Part shown: one piece after another, positions 41,188-53,553 of the stretch | How the letters are laid out: each line of letters opens with the position of its first letter | Position numbering within the stretch: position 1 is the stretch's first letter | Source of the DNA: Pectobacterium parmentieri | GTDB lineage: Bacteria; Pseudomonadota; Gammaproteobacteria; Enterobacterales; Enterobacteriaceae | DNA length: 64,000 bases | Assembly: GCF_001742145.1 (NCBI RefSeq) | Contig: NZ_CP015749.1 | Coordinates: forward strand, 1,922,001-1,986,000 | Direction: 5' to 3' | The notes under the pieces: model-generated | Seen by the model: only the letters and a program-made list of their open reading frames with translations | Told to the model about the DNA's origin: nothing | Databases searched by the model: none | Position numbers and translations under genes: made by a program

Positions 41188-41224
41188 CGCCTCCCGCCCG
41201 GATAGCGTCACGCTCATCCGGGCG
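41074..41224 (+). repeat. Direct repeat copy A (chemoreceptor 3' end plus hairpin)
   Basis: This is the 3' end of the second chemoreceptor gene and its following hairpin (CGCCCGGAT paired with ATCCGGGCG, 41195-41224). The stretch from CCACGCCACG to TCGTTTTAGCG is repeated with only a handful of differences at 44870-44967. The copies flank the VgrG module. Confidence 0.85.
41195..41224. terminator. Hairpin after the second chemoreceptor
   Basis: CGCCCGGAT pairs with ATCCGGGCG and an inner AGCG pairs with CGCT around a 3-base loop. It begins 8 bases after the stop codon. No T-tract follows. The same hairpin is found at 44973-45001. Confidence 0.65.
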
Positions 41225-41231
41225 TATTTAC

Positions 41232-41465
41232 CTAAATAGCGGCTTCTAATACCGCTACACTTTTGCCTGACCGTGCTTCCTGCCTAGGAATGGGCTTACC
41301 GCTTTCATAAAGTGGCGTACCTTGATCAATAACTGCAACATTGAACGACGGTGATAATTTCTGGTTATCATACTGTGCAATGCCTGTCATAACCGTTCCA
41401 TTACTCAGGTCTTGTTGAACAACACCTATATAGATGGCAGGTGCTATTCCCCTAAGATTAATGGT
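41232..41465 (-). pseudogene. Decayed C-terminal fragment of an unidentified protein
   Basis: A 77-codon frame is open on the minus strand, ending in TAG at 41232 and closed upstream by TGA and TAA. It has no start near its beginning. Its codons look genuinely protein-coding: the segment includes YIGVVQQDLSNGTV, TGIAQYDNQKLSPSF and GTPLYESGKPIPRQE. I do not recognise the family. The position, downstream of the VgrG module on the same strand, suggests the tail of a lost effector or neighbouring cargo gene. The stop is only 7 bases from the chemoreceptor hairpin. Confidence 0.5.
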
Positions 41466-41830
41466 TTATCATATATTGTTATTTTCCTTGGGTTTTTTGG
41501 GTCGTATTTTATTGTCACCATATTACCTTCTTTAAGTCTTTTTATTTCTTTAGAACTTAACGCCGTCATTATTGATGTTTCGATATTTTCGTTATCTGAC
41601 GTCATGAATTTTAAGGTTATTTTATATATCGGCATATTCCCAGACCACGCACTTGTTTGAATGCTGCTGATAATGTTCGCATCTGCCGTTATTCCATTTT
41701 TTAATGCATTCTGTTGGGAGCTCCCGCTTTTAATATATGGGTAAAGATCTGTATGTATAAATCTGGCAAATGGGATTATACCAAACACAATCCCGATAAC
41801 GATCGGGATAAAAATGAAGATGTTACTCAT
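41444..41830 (-). CDS. Small membrane protein, DUF3592-like (candidate type VI immunity protein)
   Basis: This 128-residue protein has one N-terminal membrane helix (IFIFIPIVIGIVFGIIPFA) and a globular part ending IKYDPKNPRKITIYD, a pattern seen in DUF3592-type domains. AAGGA lies 8 bases before ATG 41830. It is AT-rich compared with the flanking chemoreceptor genes. It follows a second protein of the same layout and vgrG on the same strand, which suits an immunity or accessory role; this is inference. Its 3' end overlaps the fragment at 41232-41465. Confidence 0.7.
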   Translation of the reverse strand: MSNIFIFIPIVIGIVFGIIPFARFIHTDLYPYIKSGSSQQNALKNGITADANIISSIQTSAWSGNMPIYKITLKFMTSDNENIETSIMTALSSKEIKRLKEGNMVTIKYDPKNPRKITIYDKPLILGE

Positions 41831-41844
41831 ATATTGAATCCTTG

Positions 41845-42060
41845 TTATAAAAATAAAGTTAATGATTTAGAATGTAACAACAAGAATCCTGAGTTAATTA
41901 GTGATTTTATTTGTTCAATTTCCATCAGGCTATTGATATATCCGAAAGGATTATAAGAAGCTGAAACATTAGCATGAGATAATGTATCGGGTGGTTTATT
42001 GCCGATTTACCTGACTGCCATCCCTTAATGGCTTCAGCTCACGAAAAATATGTAAAATTA
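41845..42060 (-). other. Gap with possible decayed coding or repeat sequence
   Basis: Between the two small membrane-protein genes, two minus-strand frames give protein-like text without starts: one ends at 41845 and contains LSHANVSASYNPFGYINSL, the other ends at 41996 and contains RELKPLRDGSQVNRQ. The phrases fall in different frames and are interrupted by stops, so this is either a decayed gene or a dispersed repeat. I do not assign a function. Confidence 0.3.
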
Positions 42061-42065
42061 TTAAT

Positions 42066-42395
42066 TTAATTTTTTTTCTCATTTTTAAAAATGAAAGAAT
42101 AATTCTTCTCATCAATATACTTTATCTCTATATACTCACCAGCCATTAATTGACTTGAATAAAATGTTGGCACTGTATCATACCCCTCCAAAACCTTATC
42201 CTTTCCATTAATATTTGCCAGTAATATAAATGATATATTTGAACTCCCACCTTCATTGGAGCTAATGAAATTAACGTAATCTATTTTAACCTTAACAATA
42301 ACACCATTTTTATCAATTTTATATGCATTGTAAAATTGATAAAAAATAAAAAATAAAAAGCATGTAACAACTACTATTACCGTGTATTTTGACAT
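42066..42395 (-). CDS. Small membrane protein directly after vgrG (candidate immunity protein)
   Basis: This 109-residue protein starts MSKYTVIVVVTCFLFFIFYQ (ATG 42395; a GTG at 42407 is the alternative) with one membrane helix and a C-terminal domain containing MAGEYIEIKYIDEKN. The layout resembles the 128-residue protein further downstream, and both have the look of DUF3592-like modules. It starts within a few bases of the vgrG stop, so it is co-transcribed. It is very AT-rich. An immunity function against the VgrG tail is a hypothesis. Confidence 0.65.
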   Translation of the reverse strand: MSKYTVIVVVTCFLFFIFYQFYNAYKIDKNGVIVKVKIDYVNFISSNEGGSSNISFILLANINGKDKVLEGYDTVPTFYSSQLMAGEYIEIKYIDEKNYSFIFKNEKKN

Positions 42396-42407
42396 ACAAG
42401 CCACCAC

Positions 42408-44669
42408 TTAAAAAAAAGTCGTCAATCCGTTAATGTAAGATTTCACTGCACTCTTTGTTAGCTTTATAGCGTTTATAAATTCTATCTGACCGTCTTTGGT
42501 TGAGATGTCAAAAGCAGTTTTACTGTAGTTAACGCCTTTAAGTCCGGCGGAAAAATCACTAATAGAAATATCAAGTCCTTTTAATGACACAGATAGTAAT
42601 TTAACACTGGAAATATCGTCCCAATAACTTTTTTCTTTTTTGTGTGTATAGGTCACAGATGGCGAATCAATTATCACACTAGGTGATTTAATTTTAATTG
42701 TCGCTTTACTGTTTATATTCATCTCATCTTTAGAGTTTAATTCTGTTTTACCTTCAATATTCTGGATCCAGTCCCCACCATTTACATCAATTGTCACTCC
42801 ACCATCAATAGTATCCTTCCGTCCTCCGCCCTTGATTGTCGTTACCTGCCCACTGTCATAATTTTCAGTGAGCTTTTCCGTAACATGATGAATTTCTGTT
42901 CCGTAAATGTCAGTATTCCTTTCTCCCTTGATGGTAACGTTATCTCCACCGCTGGTAATATCCAGTTTACGTCCGTTTTTGATGGTTTCTGTCTGGGTGT
43001 TATTGAAAACGGAGGTCTCTTCTCCTTCCACGGTCGTGGTGTGTGCAGCCCGATAATGAAACGTGGCAGCACTGGTTACATCGTCTTTCTGCTCACCTTT
43101 TATTGTAGTCACACGGGAGCCATCAATCTCAACAGTTTTATTATTCTCCACGGAAATAGTCATATCTTTTTCAGCGTGAAGCGCAATTTTTTCTGAACCC
43201 GCTTTGTCTTCAAACAGCAGGTGGCTACCGTTATCGTTGTTACCGTCTTTTGAACGGGTCATAAAGCCCATCACAGTGGCAGCAGCAGGGAGTTCCCATG
43301 GTGGCATGCTGGATTTGTTATAGACTCGTCCGGTGATAATCGGTCTGTCAGGGTCACCGTTGATAAAATCCACCACGACTTCATCGCCGATTCGTGGAAT
43401 CTGCACCCCACCAAACCCCTGTCCGGCCCAAGCGCTGGAAACCCGTATCCAGCATGAGCTGGTATCATCCCCTTTCGCCTGTCGATCCCAGTGAAACTTC
43501 ACTTTTACCCGACCATAATTGTCTGTCCAAATACTCTCTCCGGTCGGCCCTACTACCTTTGCCGTCTGTGGACCGTATGTTCTTGGCCATGGTGTTGTCT
43601 GTTCTGGTCTGTAAGGAGTAACCGCTGGAATAACGGTAAAATCCGTCTTTTGCGTACTGCTGCTGGTGTCGGATGTTGAATACGGGTTTTCCTCAAACTG
43701 ATAAGTCGCATTGGTTATCAGATAGCTGCTGTTATGATCGGGGAATGGAGCGTTTTTAAGCCGGAATATATGTCCCGGCGCGACTGCGCTGGCGTTTGAT
43801 GTTCCGGATGTCTGCTGATGTTCGACCTGCCAGCGTTCTTGGTGAATCCGGGCATACCTATCACCATGGTTGTGGTCAACGTAACGGCCTGGCCAGTCAT
43901 AGACGCTCACAGTACCTGGTTGAGGGGCCACGTTGTTCTGCCGGGCCTGAAACAACCAAGCATTAGGTTTACGGAAATCATAGTCATCCAGACTGTATAA
44001 TCCCGGCGTAATATTATCCTGAACGAACCACTGACTGATACCCTCTTCACCCGTTACTCCTCCTGACGGGGTTTGATGATAGGGAATAATTTCATAACCA
44101 GAGAAAGGTTGTAACTCTGTTCCTGAATCAGTCAGTACAAGTGTATGGCTATCAATATCGTGCAGGAAATGAAAGGCTATGCCTTCCTGTTCCATTAAGC
44201 GGCTGATGAAATCAAGAGAGCTCTCCTGATACTGAACACAATATTCCCAGATGCGATAGTTTTCCGTCAGTCTCTCATCCACATTAACGTTGTGTTCACT
44301 GATAATCTCTTTAATAATTTCAGGCACCGTTTTTCCCTGAAAAATCCGCATGTCGCGATTGCGCTTCATGGGCCAGAGATCGGATTCGACAGTTAGTGTA
44401 TAAACCGCATAACGAGTTCCGCCATGTTCAATCGGAGTTGCGCCAACCGAGGTTATTTTGCCGTTAAGATAACGGGGCGCTACTACGTTTTGAGTCGGTA
44501 TGGTAATAGTGACGGATTGGCTCAGCAGTTTACTGCGGTTGATCTGGGTGTTTTCACTGAGTAACGTCAGGGTCCAGACAAAAGGCTCGGATATGGCTTC
44601 CCGCCCTTCCAGTTTCCAGAAACGAAGTCCATCACCTTCAGTGGTATTAACGGATATTCGGTTAGCCAT
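42408..44669 (-). CDS. vgrG: Type VI secretion spike protein VgrG (TssI) with AT-rich C-terminal extension
   Basis: VgrG trimers form the spike of the type VI secretion needle. I use ATG 44669 (MANRISVNTTEGDGLRFWKL), giving 753 residues; a start seven codons earlier is also open. The gp27-like part spans about residues 1-370, the gp5 OB-fold contains GRVKVKFHWDRQAKGDD and IPRIGDEVVVDFINGDPDRPI, and a repetitive beta-prism region follows (VTTIKGEQKDD, TVEGEETS, IDGGVTIDVNGGD). The last 90 or so residues (from THKKEKSYWDD to NGLTTFF) are not part of the core and are AT-rich, so this may be an evolved VgrG or carry an effector-docking tail. No other type VI core gene is in the window; it is an orphan cluster. 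Confidence 0.9.
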   Translation of the reverse strand: MANRISVNTTEGDGLRFWKLEGREAISEPFVWTLTLLSENTQINRSKLLSQSVTITIPTQNVVAPRYLNGKITSVGATPIEHGGTRYAVYTLTVESDLWPMKRNRDMRIFQGKTVPEIIKEIISEHNVNVDERLTENYRIWEYCVQYQESSLDFISRLMEQEGIAFHFLHDIDSHTLVLTDSGTELQPFSGYEIIPYHQTPSGGVTGEEGISQWFVQDNITPGLYSLDDYDFRKPNAWLFQARQNNVAPQPGTVSVYDWPGRYVDHNHGDRYARIHQERWQVEHQQTSGTSNASAVAPGHIFRLKNAPFPDHNSSYLITNATYQFEENPYSTSDTSSSTQKTDFTVIPAVTPYRPEQTTPWPRTYGPQTAKVVGPTGESIWTDNYGRVKVKFHWDRQAKGDDTSSCWIRVSSAWAGQGFGGVQIPRIGDEVVVDFINGDPDRPIITGRVYNKSSMPPWELPAAATVMGFMTRSKDGNNDNGSHLLFEDKAGSEKIALHAEKDMTISVENNKTVEIDGSRVTTIKGEQKDDVTSAATFHYRAAHTTTVEGEETSVFNNTQTETIKNGRKLDITSGGDNVTIKGERNTDIYGTEIHHVTEKLTENYDSGQVTTIKGGGRKDTIDGGVTIDVNGGDWIQNIEGKTELNSKDEMNINSKATIKIKSPSVIIDSPSVTYTHKKEKSYWDDISSVKLLSVSLKGLDISISDFSAGLKGVNYSKTAFDISTKDGQIEFINAIKLTKSAVKSYINGLTTFF

Positions 44670-44690
44670 ATGCTCGTCGCCTTTCGTCAT

Positions 44691-44851
44691 TTGTCGCGTT
44701 TTACTGGTAAGATAGTCTAATGTTTCCGTCGGATGTATAAGCTAATTCTTAATAGCCGCGATAGTTCAGATAGGGTAACGGGGTTAACGTGGGTGTCATT
44801 TACAGCAGCGATCATCACGGTAAGAATTATAGGTATACGGAAGCTTCCAGC
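44691..44851. other. Upstream region of vgrG
   Basis: This 160-base stretch must contain the vgrG promoter and the right junction of the inserted module. No gene or clear promoter is visible. Confidence 0.3.
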
Positions 44852-44965
44852 AACCGCGCTGGCTCACTCGCGTCACCCACCACGCCACGGCACGCGTTGC
44901 CAAACAGAGTGTCAACAACAGACAAAAAAGCGGCTTCGTCAGAAAGCGACTGGACGTCGTTTTAG
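44852..44965 (+). pseudogene. Remnant of a chemoreceptor gene (last 37 codons)
   Basis: Translated in frame this gives RHALPNRVSTTDKKAASS then ESDWTSF and a stop, identical over its final 26 residues to the C-terminus of the intact chemoreceptor at 39235-41187. The upstream homology fades at about codon 11. There is no chemoreceptor body upstream. It is either the tail of a third tandem chemoreceptor that was lost or a duplication created when the VgrG module entered. Confidence 0.85.
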
Positions 44966-44972
44966 CGTCTCT

Positions 44973-45001
44973 CGCCCGGATAGCATCCGCTCATCCGGGC
45001 G
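44973..45001. terminator. Duplicated hairpin (copy B)
   Basis: CGCCCGGAT pairs with ATCCGGGCG, as at 41195-41224, with a shorter inner stem. It lies between the chemoreceptor remnant and the yeeZ stop at 45019 and may serve convergent transcription. Confidence 0.6.
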
Positions 45002-45018
45002 AATCACAATGTTCGTTC

Positions 45019-45861
45019 TTAACGCGGTGACCCCTCGTTCAACGGCATCGTTGAAGGATTAGGATACTGATAGTCAAACCCAAGTTCATGACAGATACGC
45101 TGCCCATCAACAATCCGACCCTGAGCGCTATCGATCGCGGGCGCAAACTGCGGCGGAGACACCTGTAATCTGCGCGCCTGTTCAGGGTAAAAGACCTGCC
45201 TGGCAGGATGTTCTGGCGCACACAGGTTATAGACATGCCCACCGTTAGGTAGCTTAAGCAGCAACAGGATAGCCGACAGCACATCTTCCTGATGCACCAG
45301 ATTCACACCATGATTGCCGCGCGGAAGATTGGTTTTACCCGCCAGGAAACGGCCGGGATGGCGATCGCCCCCCACGAGCCCCGCAAGGCGCAAGATATCC
45401 ACAGAGATATCCGGTAAGTGTTGCAACCACTGTTCGAGGGACACCAGCGTCTTCCCTGCGACCGTCGTCGGCTGTAGCGGCGAGTTTTCTCTTACCGAGC
45501 CGCTCCCATCGCCATAGACCGAGGTTGAACTGGTAAAGATGATACGCGGGATATGATACACGCGTGCCATATTTACCAGTTGCTGTACCGCTTGCGCATA
45601 CCCCTCCCCCCCTTCCACCGTTCGACTGGCAGGTAACGTCACGATTAATACGTCAACCTGTAATAATGCCCTAAGCTCGTCAGCGTCACATTCCAGTTCA
45701 GGCGTCAGAGTCAGTTGATAGCATTCAATCCCGCTCATCCGCGCCGCTTCGACGCCATCTGACGTGGTTTTCGTTCCAACCACGTGGTAACCGTGCCCAT
45801 TCAGCGCCAGAGCCAACGGCATACCCAACCAGCCCAATCCCACAATCGATACTTTCTTCAT
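45019..45861 (-). CDS. yeeZ: NAD(P)-binding epimerase-like protein YeeZ
   Basis: This 280-residue protein resembles E. coli YeeZ (274). The N-terminal Rossmann motif is VSIVGLGWLGMPLALAL (GxGxxG), and FTSSTSVYGDGSG carries an SDR-type Ser/Tyr region. The substrate is unknown; the extended SDR fold suggests a nucleotide-sugar or related dehydrogenase/epimerase. In E. coli it lies just upstream of the his operon on the opposite strand, exactly as here. Confidence 0.88.
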   Translation of the reverse strand: MKKVSIVGLGWLGMPLALALNGHGYHVVGTKTTSDGVEAARMSGIECYQLTLTPELECDADELRALLQVDVLIVTLPASRTVEGGEGYAQAVQQLVNMARVYHIPRIIFTSSTSVYGDGSGSVRENSPLQPTTVAGKTLVSLEQWLQHLPDISVDILRLAGLVGGDRHPGRFLAGKTNLPRGNHGVNLVHQEDVLSAILLLLKLPNGGHVYNLCAPEHPARQVFYPEQARRLQVSPPQFAPAIDSAQGRIVDGQRICHELGFDYQYPNPSTMPLNEGSPR

Positions 45862-46051
45862 CTGCTGTTCTCCCCTGCAAGGAGCCTGTTATTAACACCC
45901 ACGCCTACAGAGTAAACGGCTTTTACCTCCGTCGCTACGAAGCCTGTCCGATTTCAGCAGGCTTTTCTGCCTATCAAGAGCCGATATCCAGCGCAATTAT
46001 GCTGGCACATCACGCATTCAAAACGAACTGTCCCTCTCTGCTAAAAAAATG

Positions 46052-46081
46052 TTGCACAACGGCCCGCACATGGTTTAGGTT
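46052..46081 (+). promoter_or_regulatory. Promoter of the his operon
   Basis: A -35 element TTGCAC (46052-46057) and a -10 element TAGGTT (46076-46081) are spaced by 18 bases. The TTTAGGTT context matches the known primary his promoter of Salmonella. It lies about 60 bases upstream of the leader peptide gene. Confidence 0.7.
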
Positions 46082-46139
46082 ATTCGACAGATAAATCGAT
46101 ATTGATTTAATAAACACTGACACTACAAAGAGACATTTT

Positions 46140-46187
46140 ATGACACGCGTTCTGTTTAACCACCATCATCACCATCATCCTGATTAG
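46140..46187 (+). CDS. hisL: his operon leader peptide
   Basis: The 15-residue peptide MTRVLFNHHHHHHPD contains six consecutive histidines. Ribosome stalling at these codons when charged histidyl-tRNA is scarce prevents formation of the downstream terminator and allows transcription of the his genes. The E. coli peptide has the same frame with seven histidines (from memory). It is followed by the attenuator hairpins. Confidence 0.97.
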   Translation: MTRVLFNHHHHHHPD

Positions 46188-46251
46188 TCTTCGGGCAGTT
46201 GGTGCTGGAAGACGTTCAGATCTTCCAGTGGCGCAGAACACAAAGAGAGCC

Positions 46252-46283
46252 CTCGGAAGATCATCTTCCGAGGGTTTTTTTAT
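46252..46283 (+). terminator. his attenuator (intrinsic terminator)
   Basis: CCCTCGGAAGA pairs perfectly with TCTTCCGAGGG and is followed directly by seven T residues. Upstream, GGAAGACGTTCAGATCTTCC provides the competing antiterminator arms. The order leader peptide, alternative stems, terminator, hisG is the standard attenuation layout. Confidence 0.95.
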
Positions 46284-46332
46284 GCTCGCTCTATTTCTAG
46301 AAATTTAAATTTGACAGGTTAATGAGGTTTCC

Positions 46333-47232
46333 ATGCTGGATAAAACACGTTTACGGATAGCAATGCAGAAGTCAGGCCGCCTGAGCGACGATTCACGCGA
46401 ACTACTGGCACGCTGCGGGATAAAAATCAATTTGCAGCAACAGCGCCTAATCGCATTCGCAGAAAATATGCCGATTGATATCTTACGTGTGCGTGATGAC
46501 GATATCCCCGGTCTGGTGATGGATGGCGTAGTCGATCTAGGCATCATCGGCGAAAACGTGCTGGAAGAAGAGCTGTTAAACCGCCGCGCACAGGGTGAAG
46601 ATCCACGTTACTTCACGCTGCGCCGTTTAGATTTTGGTGGCTGCCGTCTGTCGCTGGCAATGCCGTTGGACGAGGCTTATACTGGCCCTGAGTGCCTGCA
46701 AAATAAACGTATTGCCACCTCGTATCCTCACCTGCTCAAACAATATCTCGACAGAAAATCTGTCAATTTCAAATCCTGTCTGCTGAACGGTTCCGTCGAA
46801 GTCGCACCGCGTGCGGGTCTGGCCGATGCCATCTGCGATCTGGTCTCAACCGGTGCCACGCTGGAAGCCAACGGCCTGCGCGAAGTCGAAGTCATTTACC
46901 GTTCCAAGGCCTGCCTGATTCAGCGCGATGGCGAGATGCCAGAAGAGAAACAGCAACTGATCGATAAACTGCTGACCCGTATGCAAGGCGTGATTCAGGC
47001 GCGTGAATCCAAATACATTATGCTGCACGCGCCTAGCGAACGTCTGGACGAAGTTATCGCCCTGCTGCCAGGTGCCGAACGCCCGACCATTCTGCCGCTA
47101 GCTGGCGATCAAAGCCGTGTTGCGATGCACATGGTCAGCAGCGAAACGCTGTTCTGGGAAACCATGGAAAAGCTGAAATCATTAGGCGCCAGCTCTATTC
47201 TGGTCCTGCCCATTGAAAAAATGATGGAGTGA
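46333..47232 (+). CDS. hisG: ATP phosphoribosyltransferase (long form)
   Basis: HisG catalyses the first, feedback-inhibited step of histidine synthesis, joining ATP and PRPP. The 299-residue length marks the long, hexameric form that carries the C-terminal regulatory domain and needs no HisZ. Motifs include [20 protein letters not shown] and the C-terminal [20 protein letters not shown] segment. GAGG lies 6 bases before the start. It is the first structural gene after the attenuator, and its stop overlaps the hisD leader region. Confidence 0.97.
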   Translation: MLDKTRLRIAMQKSGRLSDDSRELLARCGIKINLQQQRLIAFAENMPIDILRVRDDDIPGLVMDGVVDLGIIGENVLEEELLNRRAQGEDPRYFTLRRLDFGGCRLSLAMPLDEAYTGPECLQNKRIATSYPHLLKQYLDRKSVNFKSCLLNGSVEVAPRAGLADAICDLVSTGATLEANGLREVEVIYRSKACLIQRDGEMPEEKQQLIDKLLTRMQGVIQARESKYIMLHAPSERLDEVIALLPGAERPTILPLAGDQSRVAMHMVSSETLFWETMEKLKSLGASSILVLPIEKMME

Positions 47233-47237
47233 TGACG

Positions 47238-49636
<2,399 letters not shown>

Positions 49637-49651
49637 TTTTAAGGAGCTCAC

Positions 49652-50719
49652 GTGGGCCAGAAATACCTCTTTATCGACCGTGACGGAACATTGATTGCTG
49701 AACCGCCTGAGGATTTTCAGGTTGACCGTCTGGATAAACTGGCGCTGGAACCAGATGTCATTCCCTCGCTGCTGGCGCTGCAAAAGGCCGGTTATACGCT
49801 GGTGATGATTACGAATCAGGATGGGCTGGGGACCGATAGCTTTCCACAGGAAACCTTCGATCCGCCGCACAACCTGATGATGCAGATTCTGACATCGCAG
49901 GGCATCCATTTTGAGCACGTGCTGATCTGCCCACATTTACCGGCCGATAACTGCACCTGCCGCAAACCCAAGACCGAACTGGTGACAGCCTATTTGAACG
50001 ACGGCCTGATGGATGTGGCAAATAGCTACGTCATCGGCGACCGTCAGACCGATATCCAACTGGCACAAAATATGGGGATCGCAGGCCTGCTCTACCAGCG
50101 TGGCGGCCTGAACTGGCAAGCGATTACCAACCAACTGACCAAACGAAACCGTCATGCGCACGTCAACCGCGTCACGCGTGAAACCGCGATTGATGTGAAC
50201 GTCTGGCTGGATCAGGAAGGTGGCAGCAAAATCAACACCGGTGTCGGTTTCTTCGATCACATGCTGGATCAAATCGCCACTCACGGCGGGTTCCGCATGA
50301 ACATTGAAGTAAAAGGCGATCTGTACATTGACGATCACCACACGGTGGAAGATACCGGTTTGGCGCTGGGCGAAGCCCTGAATAAAGCACTGGGCGACAA
50401 ACGCGGTATTGGCCGCTTTGGTTTCGTTCTGCCAATGGATGAGTGCCTGGCACGCTGTGCGCTGGATATTTCAGGACGTCCGCATCTGGAATATAAAGCC
50501 GAATTCAACTATCAGCGCGTCGGCGATCTGAGTACGGAAATGGTCGAACACTTCTTCCGCTCACTGTCTTATTCCATGGCCTGTACGCTGCACCTGAAAA
50601 CCAAGGGCCGTAACGATCACCACCGTGTAGAAAGCCTGTTTAAAGTCTTCGGGCGCACGCTGCGTCAGGCTATTCGCGTTGAAGGCGACACGCTGCCGAG
50701 CTCGAAAGGAGTGCTCTGA
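49652..50719 (+). CDS. hisB: Bifunctional histidinol-phosphatase / imidazoleglycerol-phosphate dehydratase
   Basis: HisB is a fusion catalysing two non-consecutive steps. The N-terminal HAD phosphatase begins [14 protein letters not shown] with the catalytic DxD and has CHL-type zinc ligands in [15 protein letters not shown]. The C-terminal dehydratase carries the two metal-binding motifs DDHHTVED and [12 protein letters not shown]. The start is GTG with AAGGAG 5 bases upstream. Length is 355 residues. Its stop overlaps the hisH start (TGATG). Confidence 0.96.
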   Translation: MGQKYLFIDRDGTLIAEPPEDFQVDRLDKLALEPDVIPSLLALQKAGYTLVMITNQDGLGTDSFPQETFDPPHNLMMQILTSQGIHFEHVLICPHLPADNCTCRKPKTELVTAYLNDGLMDVANSYVIGDRQTDIQLAQNMGIAGLLYQRGGLNWQAITNQLTKRNRHAHVNRVTRETAIDVNVWLDQEGGSKINTGVGFFDHMLDQIATHGGFRMNIEVKGDLYIDDHHTVEDTGLALGEALNKALGDKRGIGRFGFVLPMDECLARCALDISGRPHLEYKAEFNYQRVGDLSTEMVEHFFRSLSYSMACTLHLKTKGRNDHHRVESLFKVFGRTLRQAIRVEGDTLPSSKGVL

Positions 50720-51309
50720 TGAAGGTCGTCATTCTTGATACCGGCTGCGCCAACCTCTCTTCGGTGACCTACGCCGTGCAGCGGTTGGGGTATACGCCCG
50801 TTGTCAGCCGCGAGGCCGAGATTGTCCTGCAGGCAGACAAGTTATTTCTGCCCGGCGTCGGCACTGCGCAGGCCGCAATGAATCAACTGGAAGAACGTGA
50901 CCTGATTGCGTTGATCAAGGCTTGCACTCAGCCCGTTCTCGGTATTTGCCTCGGTATGCAGCTACTGGGCACAAATAGCGACGAAAATGGTGGCATTCCC
51001 ACGCTGGGGATTGTCGATGCGCCAGTGAAAAAGATGGTTGATCACGGCTTGCCGCTGCCGCACATGGGCTGGAATAAGGTGATTCCAAAAACCGGACATC
51101 GTTTGTTCCGCGATATCGATGACGGTGCCTATTTCTATTTCGTTCACAGCTATGCCATGCCAGTTTGCGAAAACACGATCGCGCAAGCCAACTACGGCGA
51201 AGCCTTCACCGCCGCGCTGGAAAAAGATAATTTCTTTGGCGTGCAGTTCCACCCTGAGCGTTCTGGTGCTGCAGGCGCGCAACTGCTGAAAAACTTTCTG
51301 GAGATGTAG
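50719..51309 (+). CDS. hisH: Imidazole glycerol phosphate synthase glutaminase subunit
   Basis: HisH supplies ammonia from glutamine to HisF. It is a class I glutamine amidotransferase with the nucleophile Cys in [12 protein letters not shown] and the catalytic His/Glu in [10 protein letters not shown]. Length is 196 residues. It is coupled to hisB through TGATG and lies 6 bases before hisA. Confidence 0.96.
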   Translation: MKVVILDTGCANLSSVTYAVQRLGYTPVVSREAEIVLQADKLFLPGVGTAQAAMNQLEERDLIALIKACTQPVLGICLGMQLLGTNSDENGGIPTLGIVDAPVKKMVDHGLPLPHMGWNKVIPKTGHRLFRDIDDGAYFYFVHSYAMPVCENTIAQANYGEAFTAALEKDNFFGVQFHPERSGAAGAQLLKNFLEM

Positions 51310-52804
<1,495 letters not shown>

Positions 52805-52811
<7 letters not shown>

Positions 52812-53437
52812 GCGAAGAGTGCTTTCTAAACGACGAACAACGAAACCAACTCGATTGGGAAAAAACGGACGGCATGCTGCCGGTTGTCGTGCAACATGCA
52901 GTATCCGGTGAAGTATTGATGCTGGGCTATATGAATCAGGGCGCGTTGCAGGCTACCGAAAAGAGCGGCAAGGTGACGTTTTTCTCGCGTACCAAGCAGC
53001 GATTGTGGACGAAAGGCGAGTCCTCCGGCCACGTCCTCAATGTCGTCTCTATCACGCCTGACTGCGATAACGACACTCTGCTGATCCTGGTTAATCCTAT
53101 CGGGCCAACCTGTCATCTGGGCACCAGCAGTTGCTTCTCGCCTGCTGCCAGCGACTGGACGTTCCTCTATCAGTTAGAGCAACTGTTGGCCGCGCGCAAA
53201 CATGCTGACCCGGATAGCTCTTACACCGCCCGTCTATACGCCAGCGGCACCAAGCGCATTGCGCAAAAAGTCGGTGAAGAAGGATTGGAAGCGGCATTAG
53301 CGGCAACGGTGCACGACCGTGAAGAGCTGACCAACGAAGCTGCGGATTTAATGTATCATCTGCTGGTGCTGCTGCAGGATCAGGATTTAGATCTGGCAAC
53401 CATCATCAACCGCCTGAAAGAGCGTCACAATAAATAA
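52805..53437 (+). CDS. hisI: Bifunctional phosphoribosyl-AMP cyclohydrolase / phosphoribosyl-ATP pyrophosphatase
   Basis: HisI(E) catalyses steps two and three of the pathway. The N-terminal cyclohydrolase has [17 protein letters not shown] and PDCDNDTLL with the zinc and magnesium ligands, and the C-terminal pyrophosphatase has [20 protein letters not shown] with its acidic magnesium cluster. Translation starts at GTG 52805, overlapping the hisF stop. Length is 210 residues (E. coli 203), a slightly longer N-terminus. It ends the operon. Confidence 0.95.
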
Positions 53438-53446
53438 GTCGTTCCC

Positions 53447-53471
53447 CGCGTTATCAGTAATTGATAACGCG
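53447..53471. terminator. Hairpin after hisI
   Basis: CGCGTTATCA pairs perfectly with TGATAACGCG around a 5-base loop, 10 bases past the hisI stop. It has no T-tract; the intrinsic terminator proper follows at 53503-53527. Confidence 0.6.
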
Positions 53472-53502
53472 TTACGCGGAAAGATAAGATCGATAAATGT
53501 AA

Positions 53503-53527
53503 AAAAGCACCCAAGATGGGTGCTTTT
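53503..53527. terminator. Bidirectional terminator between hisI and ihfB
   Basis: AAAAGCACCC pairs perfectly with GGGTGCTTTT around a 5-base loop, with A/T arms that act as T-tracts in both directions. It separates the convergent his operon and ihfB and lies at the right junction of the relocated block. Confidence 0.85.
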
Positions 53528-53553
53528 ATAAGGCTGGTATCTAGGACTAATAA

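Noticed and set aside
41412..41660. An 82-codon plus-strand frame in the VgrG module
   Set aside because: It is antisense to the 128-residue membrane protein gene, which has a ribosome site and better features.
44733..45062. A 109-codon plus-strand frame after vgrG
   Set aside because: It is the out-of-frame reading of the chemoreceptor remnant; the in-frame remnant is listed instead.
46140..46187. The poly-histidine codon run as a simple sequence repeat
   Set aside because: It is explained fully by the hisL leader peptide.
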